Below the pieces are notes generated by a model, which saw only the letters and a list, made by a program, of their open reading frames with translations, ran no database searches and was not told where the DNA came from. From positions 1-64,000 of the forward strand of contig NZ_FNHI01000001.1 of the NCBI RefSeq assembly GCF_900103455.1: a stretch of 64,000 bases of DNA, read 5' to 3'. Source of the DNA: Streptomyces wuyuanensis (lineage in GTDB: Bacteria; Actinomycetota; Actinomycetes; Streptomycetales; Streptomycetaceae). Both the position numbers and the translations under genes were made by a program. Of this stretch, positions 1 through 14,109 are shown piece by piece; position 1 is the stretch's first letter; each line of letters begins with the position of its first letter.

Positions 1-135
1 GCCTGCTTCGAGATGAGGACTCCCACCCACTTGATGGGGTAAGGCTCCCAGTAGACGACTGGGTTGATAGGCCGGATATGGAAGCCAGGTGACTGGTGGA
101 GTTGACCGGTACTAATAGGCCGAGGGCTTGTCCTC
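1..135 (+). rRNA. 23S ribosomal RNA, 3' end (partial)
   Basis: The first ~135 bases are the 3' end of a 23S rRNA cut by the window edge. The tail ACTAATAGGCCGAGGGCTT is the conserved closing end of actinobacterial 23S. A 5S gene follows about 85 bases later on the same strand, the normal 23S-5S order. The exact mature 3' end is uncertain by a few bases. Bases 136-220 are the internal transcribed spacer and hold no gene. Confidence 0.93.
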
Positions 136-220
136 AGTTGCTCGCGTCCACTGTGTTAGTTCTGAAGTAACGAACATGCCGAGACCACGTGTTGGTCGGC
201 TGGTTCGACATCTTCATAGT

Positions 221-339
221 GTTTCGGTGGTCATAGCGTTAGGGAAACGCCCGGTTACATTCCGAACCCGGAAGCTAAGCCTTTCAGCGCCGATGGTACT
301 GCAGGGGGGACCCTGTGGGAGAGTAGGACACCGCCGAAC
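221..339 (+). rRNA. rrf: 5S ribosomal RNA
   Basis: This is a 119-base 5S rRNA. It begins GTTTCGGTGGTCATAGCGTT and ends CACCGCCGAAC. Its two ends pair, and it holds the conserved internal block CCCGAACCCGGAAGCTAAG, typical of Streptomyces. It is the last gene of the ribosomal operon and is followed within 15 bases by a strong terminator. The ends are placed from the closing helix and may be off by one base. Confidence 0.95.
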
Positions 340-350
340 AGTTTTTTGAG

Positions 351-390
351 CCTCAACCCCCGGGTTTCACTCGGGGGTTGGGGCCTTTTT
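351..390 (+). terminator. rRNA operon terminator
   Basis: A long GC-rich hairpin with arms CCTCAACCCCC and GGGGGTTGGGG (one G-T wobble) is followed directly by CCTTTTTGC. It has a U-run, unlike many Streptomyces terminators. It lies just after the 5S gene and ends the ribosomal operon. Confidence 0.9.
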
Positions 391-564
391 GCGTTGCCCA
401 CCGTTTCCCCGTCCGGTCCGGATCGCTCCGCGCCGGCAATCGTGAAGCGGCCGCCCGCCGCTGATGCCAGCTCAGAAAGCCATCCCTCGGCGGATTAGGA
501 GCACACACCAGTTCGGGGTATGCTTCACTCCGTTGCCGAGCGGGAGACCGCGAAAAGACAACAG

Positions 565-637
565 GCCCCTATAGCTCAGTCGGCAGAGCGTCTCCATGGT
601 AAGGAGAAGGTCAACGGTTCGATTCCGTTTGGGGGCT
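565..637 (+). tRNA. tRNA-Thr (anticodon GGT)
   Basis: A complete 73-base cloverleaf can be folded by eye. The acceptor arm GCCCCTA pairs with TGGGGGC. The anticodon stem TCTCC/GGAGA encloses the loop ATGGTAA, giving anticodon GGT (threonine, codons ACC/ACU). The T arm AACGG/CCGTT encloses TTCGATT. The 3' CCA is not fully encoded, as is common in Streptomyces. A possible -10 element (TATGCT, 519-524) lies about 40 bases upstream. The gene is independent of the ribosomal operon, which terminates before it. Confidence 0.95.
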
Positions 638-645
638 CAGAACGG

Positions 646-679
646 AAGAAGGCCCCCGCCTCACGGCGGGGGCCTTCTT
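646..679. terminator. Bidirectional terminator between tRNA-Thr and osaC
   Basis: A perfect 15-bp inverted repeat (arms 646-660 and 665-679, core GGCCCCCGCC/GGCGGGGGCC, loop TCAC) sits 8 bases after the tRNA and just beyond the stop codon of the leftward osaC gene. A short A/T-containing flank on each arm (AAGAA and TTCTT) would give a weak U-tract in both directions, so it probably ends both transcripts. Confidence 0.85.
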
Positions 680-695
680 CATGTCCGCGTTTCCG

Positions 696-3350
696 TCAGC
701 TCCCGTGCGGCTCCGGGACGCGCATCGCGAGGATCGCCATGTCGTCCGAGGCGGGCTCGGCCGCGAAGCGCTCCACCGCGCGCAGGACGCGAGCCGCGAC
801 CGCACCGGCCGTCAGCCCCGTACACGTCGTCAGAACGTCGGTGAGACCGTCGTCACCGAGCATGCGCGTGCCCTCACGGCGCTCTGTGACACCGTCGGTG
901 ACACAGAGAAGGACGTCGCCCGGGTCGAGGGTGACGGTCTGCTCGTACAGCTCCAGGTCCTCCATCACGCCCAGCAGCGGCTGAGGTTCCGCCGCGGGCT
1001 CCACGGAGCCGTCCTGGCGCAGCCGCAGCGGCAGCGGATGCCCGGCACAGACGACCTTCAGGAGCGCCGAGCCGTCCTCCTGGGGCCAGAGCTCGCCGTA
1101 CAGCAGGGTGAGGAAGCGGCTGCGGGAACCCTCGTCGAGGATCGCCGCGTTGAGGCGCTCCAGCACCGCCGGACCGCCGAAGCCCTCCCGTGCGAGCAGG
1201 CGCAGGGCGTGCCGGGCGAGGCCGGTGACCGCGGCCGCCTCAGGGCCGGTACCGCAGACGTCGCCGATGGCGAAGCCGTACGCCCCGTCGCGGATGGGGA
1301 AGAGGTCGTAGAAGTCGCCGCCGACCTCGTTGCCCTCCCCGGCGGCCCGGTAGATGACCTCCACCTCCACGCCCGGCACCTGGGGCAGGCCCGGCGGCAG
1401 CAGGCTGCGTTGGAGGGACTGGCTGATCGCCGTGCGCTCGGAGTAGAGCCTGGCGTTGTCCAGGGCGAGGGCGGCCCGGCGGGACAGGTCCTCGGCGAGT
1501 TCCAGGATCTCCTGGCGGAAGTGGTCGTCGGAGGGCTTGCCGAGCGTCAGCATGCCGATGACGCGGTTCCTGGCGACGAGGGGCAGGACCACGGTCTCGC
1601 CGCCGACCGCCGATGCCGTGGCCAGGGTGGTGCCGATGCCGGATGACACATGGGCGGCGCCGAGGCCGAGTTCACGCATGGAGGTGCGCAGTGCGGCCTG
1701 GTGCGCGGCGTCGGCCGGGGCCGTCCACACACGGGCGCCGGGCGTCGGGACCGGGTCCGGCGGGTCGATCTTGGCGAGCAGGGCCTTGAGGCCGTCGATG
1801 CGTTCCTCGTCCTCGTGGAGGACGTACGAGAGGTACGGCTCGGAGGACTGGTCGGAAATCGTGTAGACGGCACACCAGGTGGCGAGCGTCGGCACCGTCA
1901 TCTGGGCCATGAGCGCCAGGGTCTGGTCGCGGTCGAGCGTGCCGGCCAGCAGGTCCGAGGCCTCGACGAGGAAGCTGAGGGAACCCCGGCGCAGACGCTC
2001 CAACTCGCCCAGGCGCGCGGATTCGACGGCGAGGGCGATGCGGTCGGCCGCGAACTGCAGCCGCAGCGCCTCCTCGTTGGAGTAGCGGCCCGAGGCCTCG
2101 GCTGCGACGCCCAGGGAACCGGTGAGTCTGCCCTCGACCTTGAGCGGGACCGTGACCACGGAGCGCATTCCGGTGCCGCTGAGGAGGGGGACGGCCCCGG
2201 GGACAGCGGTGAGGTCCTCGTGGACGGCCGGCATACGGGCCGAGCCGTAGCGGCCGGTGCCCGCCTCGACGGGCACCCGGGCGAAGCGCTGGCGCGCGGA
2301 GGGGAGTCCGGTGGTGGCCCGTACCTCGAGTTCCGTCTCGTCGTCGGTGGCCAGCAGCAGGAAAGCGGCATCGCCGTCGAGCATGTCGCGGGCGCGTTCG
2401 ACCGTGCGCTGGAGGAGGCCGTCGAGGTCGTCCGGCGCCGGGGAGCCGATGAAGACCTCGAAGGGATCGGCGTTGCGGTTGTCGTGGCCGGCACCGTCCG
2501 CCGCCGGCGCGCGCATCGGCGTCTGGATCACCGCCCGCTCGTAGTCGCGCACCAGGAGGCAGACCGTGGACGGCTCGCCCTGGGTGTCGCGTACGCGGAG
2601 ATGCGAGGCGTAGACGGGGACGACCCGGCCGTCCGTGCCGCGGATGCCGTAGCTGCCTTCCCAGCGGGAGAGCCGGAGGGCCTCGGCGAGACCGGTGCCG
2701 GTGCCGGGCGTGTGCGGCCAGGCGGCGAGGTCGCCGAGGGGTTTGCCGAGCACCTGGTCCGCCGCGTACCCGAAGAGGTGCTCGGCGTCGTCGTTCCAGG
2801 AGCCGATGGCGCCGCTGCGGTCGATCTGGACGACGGCGACGCGGACGCGTTCGTCTGCGACGGGAAGGAGGTCGACGGGGAGTACGGGACCGGCCGAACG
2901 GGTGCCCACTGCGCGCTGCGGCAGATCGAGTTGGAACCAGACGTGCTTGCGGGTCGGTGTGTACTCGACGCCCCAGCGGGTGGCGAGGGCGGCGCAGAGC
3001 AGCAGTCCGCGTCCGTTCTCCCGGTCGGGGTGGGCGACGGCCCTGCTGCCGCCCTGGATGGGGATCTCGCGTTCCGGATAGCGGTCGGCGACCTCGACCC
3101 GCACACCGTCGTCGGTGCGCAGGCACAGCACCTCGGCGGCGGTGCCGGCATGGATCACCGCATTGGTGACCAGCTCACTGGTGAGGACGACGGCGTCGTC
3201 GACGACGTCGGAATGCCCCCAGCCCTGGAGGGTGTCGCGGACGAACGCGCGCGCCGTGGCCACCGACCGCCCGACCGGTTCGAAGCTGGCAGCCGCCCGT
3301 GCGGTGATCTCGGAACTCCTCGTACGCGTCTCGACGCCCGGCTCGGCCAT
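696..3350 (-). CDS. osaC: OsaC-like anti-sigma kinase / PAS-GAF / PP2C phosphatase
   Basis: This 884-residue cytoplasmic regulator has four parts. An RsbW-type ATPase lies at about residues 20-150 (ELVTNAVIHAG as N-box, GRGLLL as G-box). A PAS domain follows at about 190-295, then two GAF domains at about 310-640. The C-terminus (about 655-880) is a SpoIIE/PP2C-type phosphatase with GGDFYD, GDVCGTG, GHPLP and a late ASDD metal motif, so it looks active. The divergent position next to osaA and osaB matches S. coelicolor OsaC, reported to modulate sigma-B after osmotic stress. The kinase and phosphatase probably act on a sigma-factor partner-switching pathway. The ATG at 3350 is preceded by GGGAGGGG. 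No membrane segment is seen. The domain reading is firm; the osaC name rests on synteny and architecture. Confidence 0.9.
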   Translation of the reverse strand: MAEPGVETRTRSSEITARAAASFEPVGRSVATARAFVRDTLQGWGHSDVVDDAVVLTSELVTNAVIHAGTAAEVLCLRTDDGVRVEVADRYPEREIPIQGGSRAVAHPDRENGRGLLLCAALATRWGVEYTPTRKHVWFQLDLPQRAVGTRSAGPVLPVDLLPVADERVRVAVVQIDRSGAIGSWNDDAEHLFGYAADQVLGKPLGDLAAWPHTPGTGTGLAEALRLSRWEGSYGIRGTDGRVVPVYASHLRVRDTQGEPSTVCLLVRDYERAVIQTPMRAPAADGAGHDNRNADPFEVFIGSPAPDDLDGLLQRTVERARDMLDGDAAFLLLATDDETELEVRATTGLPSARQRFARVPVEAGTGRYGSARMPAVHEDLTAVPGAVPLLSGTGMRSVVTVPLKVEGRLTGSLGVAAEASGRYSNEEALRLQFAADRIALAVESARLGELERLRRGSLSFLVEASDLLAGTLDRDQTLALMAQMTVPTLATWCAVYTISDQSSEPYLSYVLHEDEERIDGLKALLAKIDPPDPVPTPGARVWTAPADAAHQAALRTSMRELGLGAAHVSSGIGTTLATASAVGGETVVLPLVARNRVIGMLTLGKPSDDHFRQEILELAEDLSRRAALALDNARLYSERTAISQSLQRSLLPPGLPQVPGVEVEVIYRAAGEGNEVGGDFYDLFPIRDGAYGFAIGDVCGTGPEAAAVTGLARHALRLLAREGFGGPAVLERLNAAILDEGSRSRFLTLLYGELWPQEDGSALLKVVCAGHPLPLRLRQDGSVEPAAEPQPLLGVMEDLELYEQTVTLDPGDVLLCVTDGVTERREGTRMLGDDGLTDVLTTCTGLTAGAVAARVLRAVERFAAEPASDDMAILAMRVPEPHGS

Positions 3351-3622
3351 GGTCGATGTCCGCCCCTCCCGGTGCCCGGTCTGGTAGTCCTTGCGCCATG
3401 CCGCCCCCCGCCGGGCGACCGGGGCGGTTGGACAGCCGGATGCCAGGTTACTTACCTTCGCTGTCCGAGCGGATGCCGGTCACCGCCGTTTCCGCCCTCC
3501 AGGGGTGGGGACGCTATGCGAAGCTGCCGAACTGTTATGGCCTGGTTCGGCTGCGGTGAAACACTGGGAAAGCTTCCTGAGACAGCCCGAGCTACATGGT
3601 CAACCCCCGCGGGAGGGACACG

Positions 3623-9121
<5,499 letters not shown>

Positions 9122-9427
9122 CGATGGTTGCCCGCTGGCACATCACAGTCTGATTGCGGACCGTACGGATTTTCATGAATTGCTGACTGACTGTGCACGA
9201 AGGCGTGTGAGGAGGCGGGATCCGGGGAACCTTCTCGTCTCCCACCGCGTTTCTGCTATGTGCACAGTGACATCGCGGTGACAGGGTGTGGCGACGGGCG
9301 GGGTGCGGCTACCATGACCGGCACAAGGACGGGCGGCGCAAGGGAGTCGTCCCTCGGGGCGGCGCCCGGTGTTTCCCCCGGCTCATCGAGCTGGGGAGAC
9401 CCCAAGCCGGGGCGAGGAGGGCGAGGC
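9122..9427 (+). promoter_or_regulatory. osaA-osaB intergenic region with alternative leader pairings
   Basis: This 306-base gap has no credible gene. Its right end could fold in the osaB mRNA. CCCCGGCT (9376-9383) can pair locally with AGCTGGGG (9389-9396, one G-U pair, extended by one C-G pair at the loop). It can instead pair perfectly with AGCCGGGG (9405-9412), four bases before the ribosome-binding GGAGGG (9416-9421). CCCC (9400-9403) can also pair with GGGG (9409-9412) when the first option forms. TGTGCAC motifs occur near 9191 and 9257. A dedicated osaB promoter is likely given the gap length, but no clear -35/-10 pair was found. Confidence 0.4.
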
Positions 9428-10108
9428 ATGGTGCAGAAGGCCAAGATCCTCCTGGTCGATGACCGGCCGGAGAATCTGCTGGCGCTGGAGGCCATCCTCT
9501 CTGCGCTCGATCAGACGCTGGTACGGGCATCGTCAGGGGAGGAAGCGCTCAAAGCGCTTCTGACGGACGACTTCGCGGTCATTCTGCTGGACGTCCAGAT
9601 GCCAGGAATGGACGGATTCGAGACCGCTGCGCACATCAAGCGCCGCGAACGGACCAGAGACATCCCGATCATCTTCCTGACCGCGATCAACCACGGCCCG
9701 CACCACACCTTCCGCGGGTACGCCGCGGGCGCGGTGGACTACATCTCCAAGCCGTTCGACCCCTGGGTGCTCCGGGCGAAGGTCTCCGTCTTCGTCGAGC
9801 TCTACATGAAGAACTGCCAGCTGCGCGAGCAAGCGGCCCTGCTGCGGCTCCAGCTGGAGGGCGGCGGCCACGGCAGCGGCGAGGCCAAGGAGCCGGCCGG
9901 CCTCCTCGCCGAACTGTCCGCCCGGCTCGCGGCAGTTGAGGAGCAGGCCGAGGCGCTCTCCAAGCAGCTCGACGACGAGTCCGCCGACGCCGCGGCCGTC
10001 GCCACCGCTGCCCATCTCGAGCGCAAACTCACCGGACTGCGCAGGGCGCTGGACGCCCTGGAGCCCGGTGCGGGCGCCGGTTCACCCACACTTCCGTCCC
10101 AGAGCTGA
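9428..10108 (+). CDS. osaB: OsaB-like response regulator with coiled-coil C-terminus
   Basis: This 226-residue protein has an N-terminal receiver domain (about 5-125): KILLVDDRPEN, phospho-acceptor Asp in LLDVQMPGMDG, switch Thr in IFLTA and Lys in YISKPFDP. The rest is an Ala/Glu/Leu-rich helical region with heptad character (about 135-215) and no DNA-binding domain, so it probably acts by protein contact. S. coelicolor OsaB, the regulator needed for osmoadaptation next to the hybrid kinase OsaA, has this layout. OsaA already carries its own receiver, so a phosphorelay to OsaB would need a phosphotransfer step that is not encoded here. The ATG at 9428 follows GGAGGG; an upstream in-frame ATG at 9260 would add 56 low-complexity residues without a good site. 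Confidence 0.9.
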   Translation: MVQKAKILLVDDRPENLLALEAILSALDQTLVRASSGEEALKALLTDDFAVILLDVQMPGMDGFETAAHIKRRERTRDIPIIFLTAINHGPHHTFRGYAAGAVDYISKPFDPWVLRAKVSVFVELYMKNCQLREQAALLRLQLEGGGHGSGEAKEPAGLLAELSARLAAVEEQAEALSKQLDDESADAAAVATAAHLERKLTGLRRALDALEPGAGAGSPTLPSQS

Positions 10109-10126
10109 GGTCCGCGCGGGTGATGT

Positions 10127-10141
10127 GCCCGCTGAGCGGGC
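10127..10141 (+). terminator. Short hairpin after osaB
   Basis: A 6-bp stem GCCCGC/GCGGGC with loop TGA lies 18 bases after the osaB stop and is followed by GTCAGTTTC. It is small and has only a weak T-run, so it may be a weak terminator for osaB before ftsK. The call is tentative. Confidence 0.35.
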
Positions 10142-10231
10142 GTCAGTTTCCGGGCGCGGCAAGGGCGACACGAACGGGTGAACCGGTGGGCACGCGTGTC
10201 CCCCGCCTGTCGCACCGGTAACCTCACCACC

Positions 10232-12994
10232 ATGGCCTCACGTACGTCCGGCAAGGGTTCCCAAGGCACGGCGGGCACCGCGAAGCCGCGCGCCGGCCGT
10301 ACGACCGGTGCCGCGAAGAAGGCGGCGCCCGCCAAGAAGGCCGCAGCGAAGAAGCCCGCGGCCGGCAAGCGCGCCCCCGCGAAGAAGGCGCCTGCCCGCA
10401 AGGCCGCCGCGAAGAAGCCCGCGCCCAATCCCACGGGGGGCGTGCTGTGGCTGATCCGTGCCGTATGGCTCGGCGTCGCCCACGCCCTCGGCGCGGTGCT
10501 CCGCGGCATAGGACGGGGTGCCAAGGGGCTCGATCCGGTGCACCGCAAGGACGGGCTCGCGCTCCTGCTGCTCGCCCTCTCGCTGATCGTCGCCGCGGGC
10601 ACCTGGTCCAATCTGCGCGGCCCGGTGGGCGATCTCGTCGAGATGCTCGTCACCGGCGCTTTCGGCCGCCTCGACCTGCTCGTGCCGATACTGCTCGTCG
10701 CGGTCGCCGTGCGGCTGATCCTCTATCCCGAGCGGCCCGACGCCAACGGCCGGATCGTCATCGGGCTGACCGCACTGGTGATCGGAGTGCTCGGCCAGGT
10801 CCACATCGCCTGCGGGTCACCGGGGCGCGAGGACGGGGCCGAGGCGATGCAGGACGCGGGCGGTCTGATCGGCTGGGCCGCCTCCAAGCCACTGATCTTC
10901 ATGATGACCGAGGTCCTCGCCGTACCGCTGCTGGTGCTGCTCACGGTCTTCGGTCTGCTCGTCGTCACCGCCACGCCGGTCAACGCCATCCCGCAGCGGA
11001 TGCGCGGGCTCGGGGTCCGGCTGGGGATCCTGGAGGCACCGTACGAGCCCGGTGAGGACGACACCGGGGAGCCGGGAGAGTACGTCGAGTGGCGCGAGTC
11101 GCGGCCCGCGCGCCCCCGCACCCCCGCGCGCCGCGACAGCGAGGTGTACGACGCCGACAAGGCGGAGGAGGAGGCGCTGTCCCGCCGCCGTCGCCGCGGG
11201 CCCGCCGCACAGCCGGACCCCGGCCGGCCCATGGACGCCGTCGACGTCGCCGCGGCCGCCGCTGCCGCCCTGGACGGGGCCGTCCTCAACGGCATGCCGC
11301 CGTCACCCGTCGTCGCCGGTCTGACCCGTGACCTCACCGCCGACCGGGAGCGTGCCGCCGGACCGCTGCCGAGCGCGCGGACGGAGCAGCCCGTGGCCGA
11401 CCCGCCCGCCGCGGAGGAGCGGCCGGCCCCGTCGGGCTCCGTGCCCGACCTGACCAAGCCCGCCCCCGACGAGTCGCAGCCCCTGCCGCCCCGCGCCGAG
11501 CAGCTGCAGCTCTCCGGGGACATCACGTACGGTCTGCCCTCCCTGGACCTGCTGGAGCGCGGCGGACCCGGCAAGAGCCGCAGCGCCGCCAACGACGCGA
11601 TCGTCGCCTCGCTCACGAACGTCTTCACGGAGTTCAAGGTCGACGCCTCCGTCACCGGCTTCACGCGGGGTCCGACCGTCACCCGCTACGAGGTCGAGCT
11701 CGGCCCCGCCGTGAAGGTCGAGCGGATCACGGCGCTGACCAAGAACATCGCCTACGCCGTGGCGAGCCCCGACGTCCGGATCATCTCGCCGATCCCCGGC
11801 AAGTCCGCCGTCGGCATCGAGATCCCGAACACCGACCGGGAGATGGTCAAGCTCGGCGACGTGCTGCGACTGGCGGACGCTGCCGAGGACGACCACCCCA
11901 TGCTGGTCGCGCTCGGCAAGGACGTCGAGGGCGGCTACGTCATGGCCAACCTGGCGAAGATGCCGCACATCCTGGTCGCCGGCGCCACCGGCTCCGGAAA
12001 GTCCTCCTGCATCAACTGCCTCATCACCTCCGTGATGATGCGAGCCACCCCGGAGGACGTCCGGATGGTCCTCGTCGACCCCAAGCGGGTCGAGCTCACG
12101 GCCTACGAGGGCATCCCGCACCTGATCACGCCGATCATCACCAACCCCAAGCGGGCCGCCGAGGCCCTGCAGTGGGTCGTGCGCGAGATGGACCTGCGCT
12201 ACGACGACCTCGCCGCGTTCGGTTTCCGGCACATCGACGACTTCAACCGCGCCGTGCGCAACGGCCGGGTCAAGGCGCCCGAGGGCAGCGAGCGCGAGCT
12301 CCAGCCCTATCCGTACCTGCTGGTGATCGTCGACGAGCTCGCGGACCTGATGATGGTCGCCCCGCGCGACGTCGAGGACGCGATCGTCCGTATCACCCAG
12401 CTGGCCCGCGCCGCCGGCATCCATCTGGTCCTGGCCACCCAGCGGCCCTCGGTCGACGTCGTCACGGGCCTGATCAAGGCCAATGTGCCCTCCCGGCTCG
12501 CCTTCGCCACATCCTCCCTCGCCGACAGCCGCGTCATTCTGGACCAGCCGGGCGCGGAGAAGCTGATCGGCAAGGGCGACGGACTCTTCCTGCCCATGGG
12601 GGCGGGCAAGCCGACCCGTATGCAGGGCGCCTTCGTGACGGAGGAGGAGGTCGCCGGCGTCGTCCGGCACTGCAAGGAGCAGATGGCCCCCGTCTTCCGG
12701 GACGACGTGGTCGTCGGCACGAAGCAGAAGAAGGAGATCGACGAGGACATCGGCGACGACCTCGACCTGCTCTGCCAGGCCGCGGAGCTGGTGGTCACGA
12801 CCCAGTTCGGGTCGACGTCCATGCTCCAGCGCAAGCTCCGGGTGGGCTTCGCCAAGGCCGGCCGCCTCATGGACCTCATGGAGTCCAGGAACATCGTGGG
12901 CCCCAGTGAGGGGTCCAAGGCGCGAGACGTTCTGGTGAAACCCGATGAGCTGGATGGAGTGCTCGCGGTGATCCGTGGGGAGTCTGATTCGTAA
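10232..12994 (+). CDS. ftsK: FtsK/SpoIIIE DNA translocase
   Basis: This 920-residue septal DNA pump clears chromosomes from closing septa during sporulation. A lysine/alanine/proline-rich cytoplasmic tail (about residues 1-70) precedes several membrane segments (about 75-265). A long acidic/proline linker follows, then the motor (about 440-830) with Walker A GATGSGKSS and Walker B LVIVDELADL. The C-terminal winged-helix gamma domain (QFGSTSMLQRKLRVGF) recognises the polar KOPS-type sequences. The start is uncertain. The ATG at 10232 has no ribosome-binding site but a possible -10 (TAACCT, 10219-10224) close enough for a near-leaderless message. A GTG at 10178 is the alternative. The neighbours on the same strand are cell-envelope genes. 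Confidence 0.93.
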   Translation: MASRTSGKGSQGTAGTAKPRAGRTTGAAKKAAPAKKAAAKKPAAGKRAPAKKAPARKAAAKKPAPNPTGGVLWLIRAVWLGVAHALGAVLRGIGRGAKGLDPVHRKDGLALLLLALSLIVAAGTWSNLRGPVGDLVEMLVTGAFGRLDLLVPILLVAVAVRLILYPERPDANGRIVIGLTALVIGVLGQVHIACGSPGREDGAEAMQDAGGLIGWAASKPLIFMMTEVLAVPLLVLLTVFGLLVVTATPVNAIPQRMRGLGVRLGILEAPYEPGEDDTGEPGEYVEWRESRPARPRTPARRDSEVYDADKAEEEALSRRRRRGPAAQPDPGRPMDAVDVAAAAAAALDGAVLNGMPPSPVVAGLTRDLTADRERAAGPLPSARTEQPVADPPAAEERPAPSGSVPDLTKPAPDESQPLPPRAEQLQLSGDITYGLPSLDLLERGGPGKSRSAANDAIVASLTNVFTEFKVDASVTGFTRGPTVTRYEVELGPAVKVERITALTKNIAYAVASPDVRIISPIPGKSAVGIEIPNTDREMVKLGDVLRLADAAEDDHPMLVALGKDVEGGYVMANLAKMPHILVAGATGSGKSSCINCLITSVMMRATPEDVRMVLVDPKRVELTAYEGIPHLITPIITNPKRAAEALQWVVREMDLRYDDLAAFGFRHIDDFNRAVRNGRVKAPEGSERELQPYPYLLVIVDELADLMMVAPRDVEDAIVRITQLARAAGIHLVLATQRPSVDVVTGLIKANVPSRLAFATSSLADSRVILDQPGAEKLIGKGDGLFLPMGAGKPTRMQGAFVTEEEVAGVVRHCKEQMAPVFRDDVVVGTKQKKEIDEDIGDDLDLLCQAAELVVTTQFGSTSMLQRKLRVGFAKAGRLMDLMESRNIVGPSEGSKARDVLVKPDELDGVLAVIRGESDS

Positions 12995-13181
12995 GGGAGG
13001 GCGAGGCAACCGTTTCCCTTCGTCGTACGTCAAGTTGGATGGAGGGCGGGACGTGCTCCGTCCTCCCGCCGTCCGGCCATTCCGATGGCGTACAAACTGC
13101 ATCCGCCCGGTTGCCCCACCCTTTCGTACCACCCATAGACTGAACCTCCAGCAGGTGGCTACACGCTCGAAAGGCGCCCCC

Positions 13182-14003
13182 GTGTCCATCGGCAACTCCC
13201 CCGAAGACGACCGTCCTTCTCTCGAAGACGACGGGCCCTCGATCGGTCGCGCGCTCCAGCAGGCGCGCACCGACGCAGGTCTGACCGTCGACGAGGTCAG
13301 TACTTCCACCCGTGTGCGCGTCCCCATCGTGCAGGCGATCGAGCAGGACGACTTCTCGCGCTGCGGCGGCGATGTCTATGCGCGCGGGCACATCAGGACA
13401 CTCGCGCGCGTCGTGGGGCTGGATCCGGACCCTCTCGTCGCGCGGTACGACGCCGAGCACGGCGGACGTCCCTCGCCCACGCCGGCGGCCCCGCTCTTCG
13501 AGGCGGAACGCATCCGCCCCGAGCGCAGGCGCCCCAACTGGACCGCCGCGATGGTCGCGGCGATCGTCGCCGTCATCGGTTTCGTCGGCTTCACCCTTTT
13601 CAACGGATCCGACGGCGCCGACGGCACCAAGCAGGTCGCCGAGGGCTCGACGCCCGAGAAGACCAGCCCCAAGCCGCCCCCGGCGAAGCCTGTGGAGCCC
13701 AAGCCCGACGCCTCCGAGAGCGCCATCGCCGCCGTCCCCCAGGACAAGGTGACGGTCAAGCTGACGGCGGTCGACGACAAGAGCTGGATCTCCGCCAAGT
13801 CCGCCAACGGCAAGCTGCTCTTCGACGGACTGCTCCTCGCGGGCGAGTCCAAGACCTTCCAGGACGACGAGCGGCTGGACCTCATCCTCGGCAACGCCGG
13901 CGCGATCGAGCTGTTCGTGAACGGCAAGAAGATCGAGGACAAGTTCGAGAACGGTCAGGTGGAACGGCTGTCCTACGCCAAGGGCGACCCCGAGGCCGGC
14001 TGA
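13182..14003 (+). CDS. RodZ-like membrane protein (HTH_25 + TM + DUF4115)
   Basis: This 273-residue bitopic protein has an N-terminal helix-turn-helix of the RodZ/HTH_25 type at about 20-95 ([36 protein letters not shown]). A basic stretch precedes a single membrane helix (about 125-145, [17 protein letters not shown]). A Pro/Lys-rich extracytoplasmic linker leads to a beta-rich DUF4115 domain (about 185-270). Such proteins in other bacteria anchor MreB and organise cell shape. A role in Streptomyces wall assembly is inferred. The GTG at 13182 was chosen because AAAGG lies 8 bases upstream and the HTH follows soon after; upstream codons look non-coding. The gene lies between ftsK and rimO, about 190 bases after ftsK. 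Confidence 0.85.
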   Translation: MSIGNSPEDDRPSLEDDGPSIGRALQQARTDAGLTVDEVSTSTRVRVPIVQAIEQDDFSRCGGDVYARGHIRTLARVVGLDPDPLVARYDAEHGGRPSPTPAAPLFEAERIRPERRRPNWTAAMVAAIVAVIGFVGFTLFNGSDGADGTKQVAEGSTPEKTSPKPPPAKPVEPKPDASESAIAAVPQDKVTVKLTAVDDKSWISAKSANGKLLFDGLLLAGESKTFQDDERLDLILGNAGAIELFVNGKKIEDKFENGQVERLSYAKGDPEAG

Positions 14004-14109
14004 GCCGGACCGACCGGGAAGCGGCCGGAAATCGATCATCCACCGCCCGTACAGCGGGCGGCAACCCTCGCGGATCGGGCGTGGGCCGGGACGAAGTAGT
14101 CTTGAGCCC

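Noticed and set aside
9241..9310. A sigma-B type promoter (GNNT and GGGTAT-like) before osaB
   Set aside because: A GTTT and a GGGTGT are present, but the spacing and -10 match are too poor to support the call by eye.
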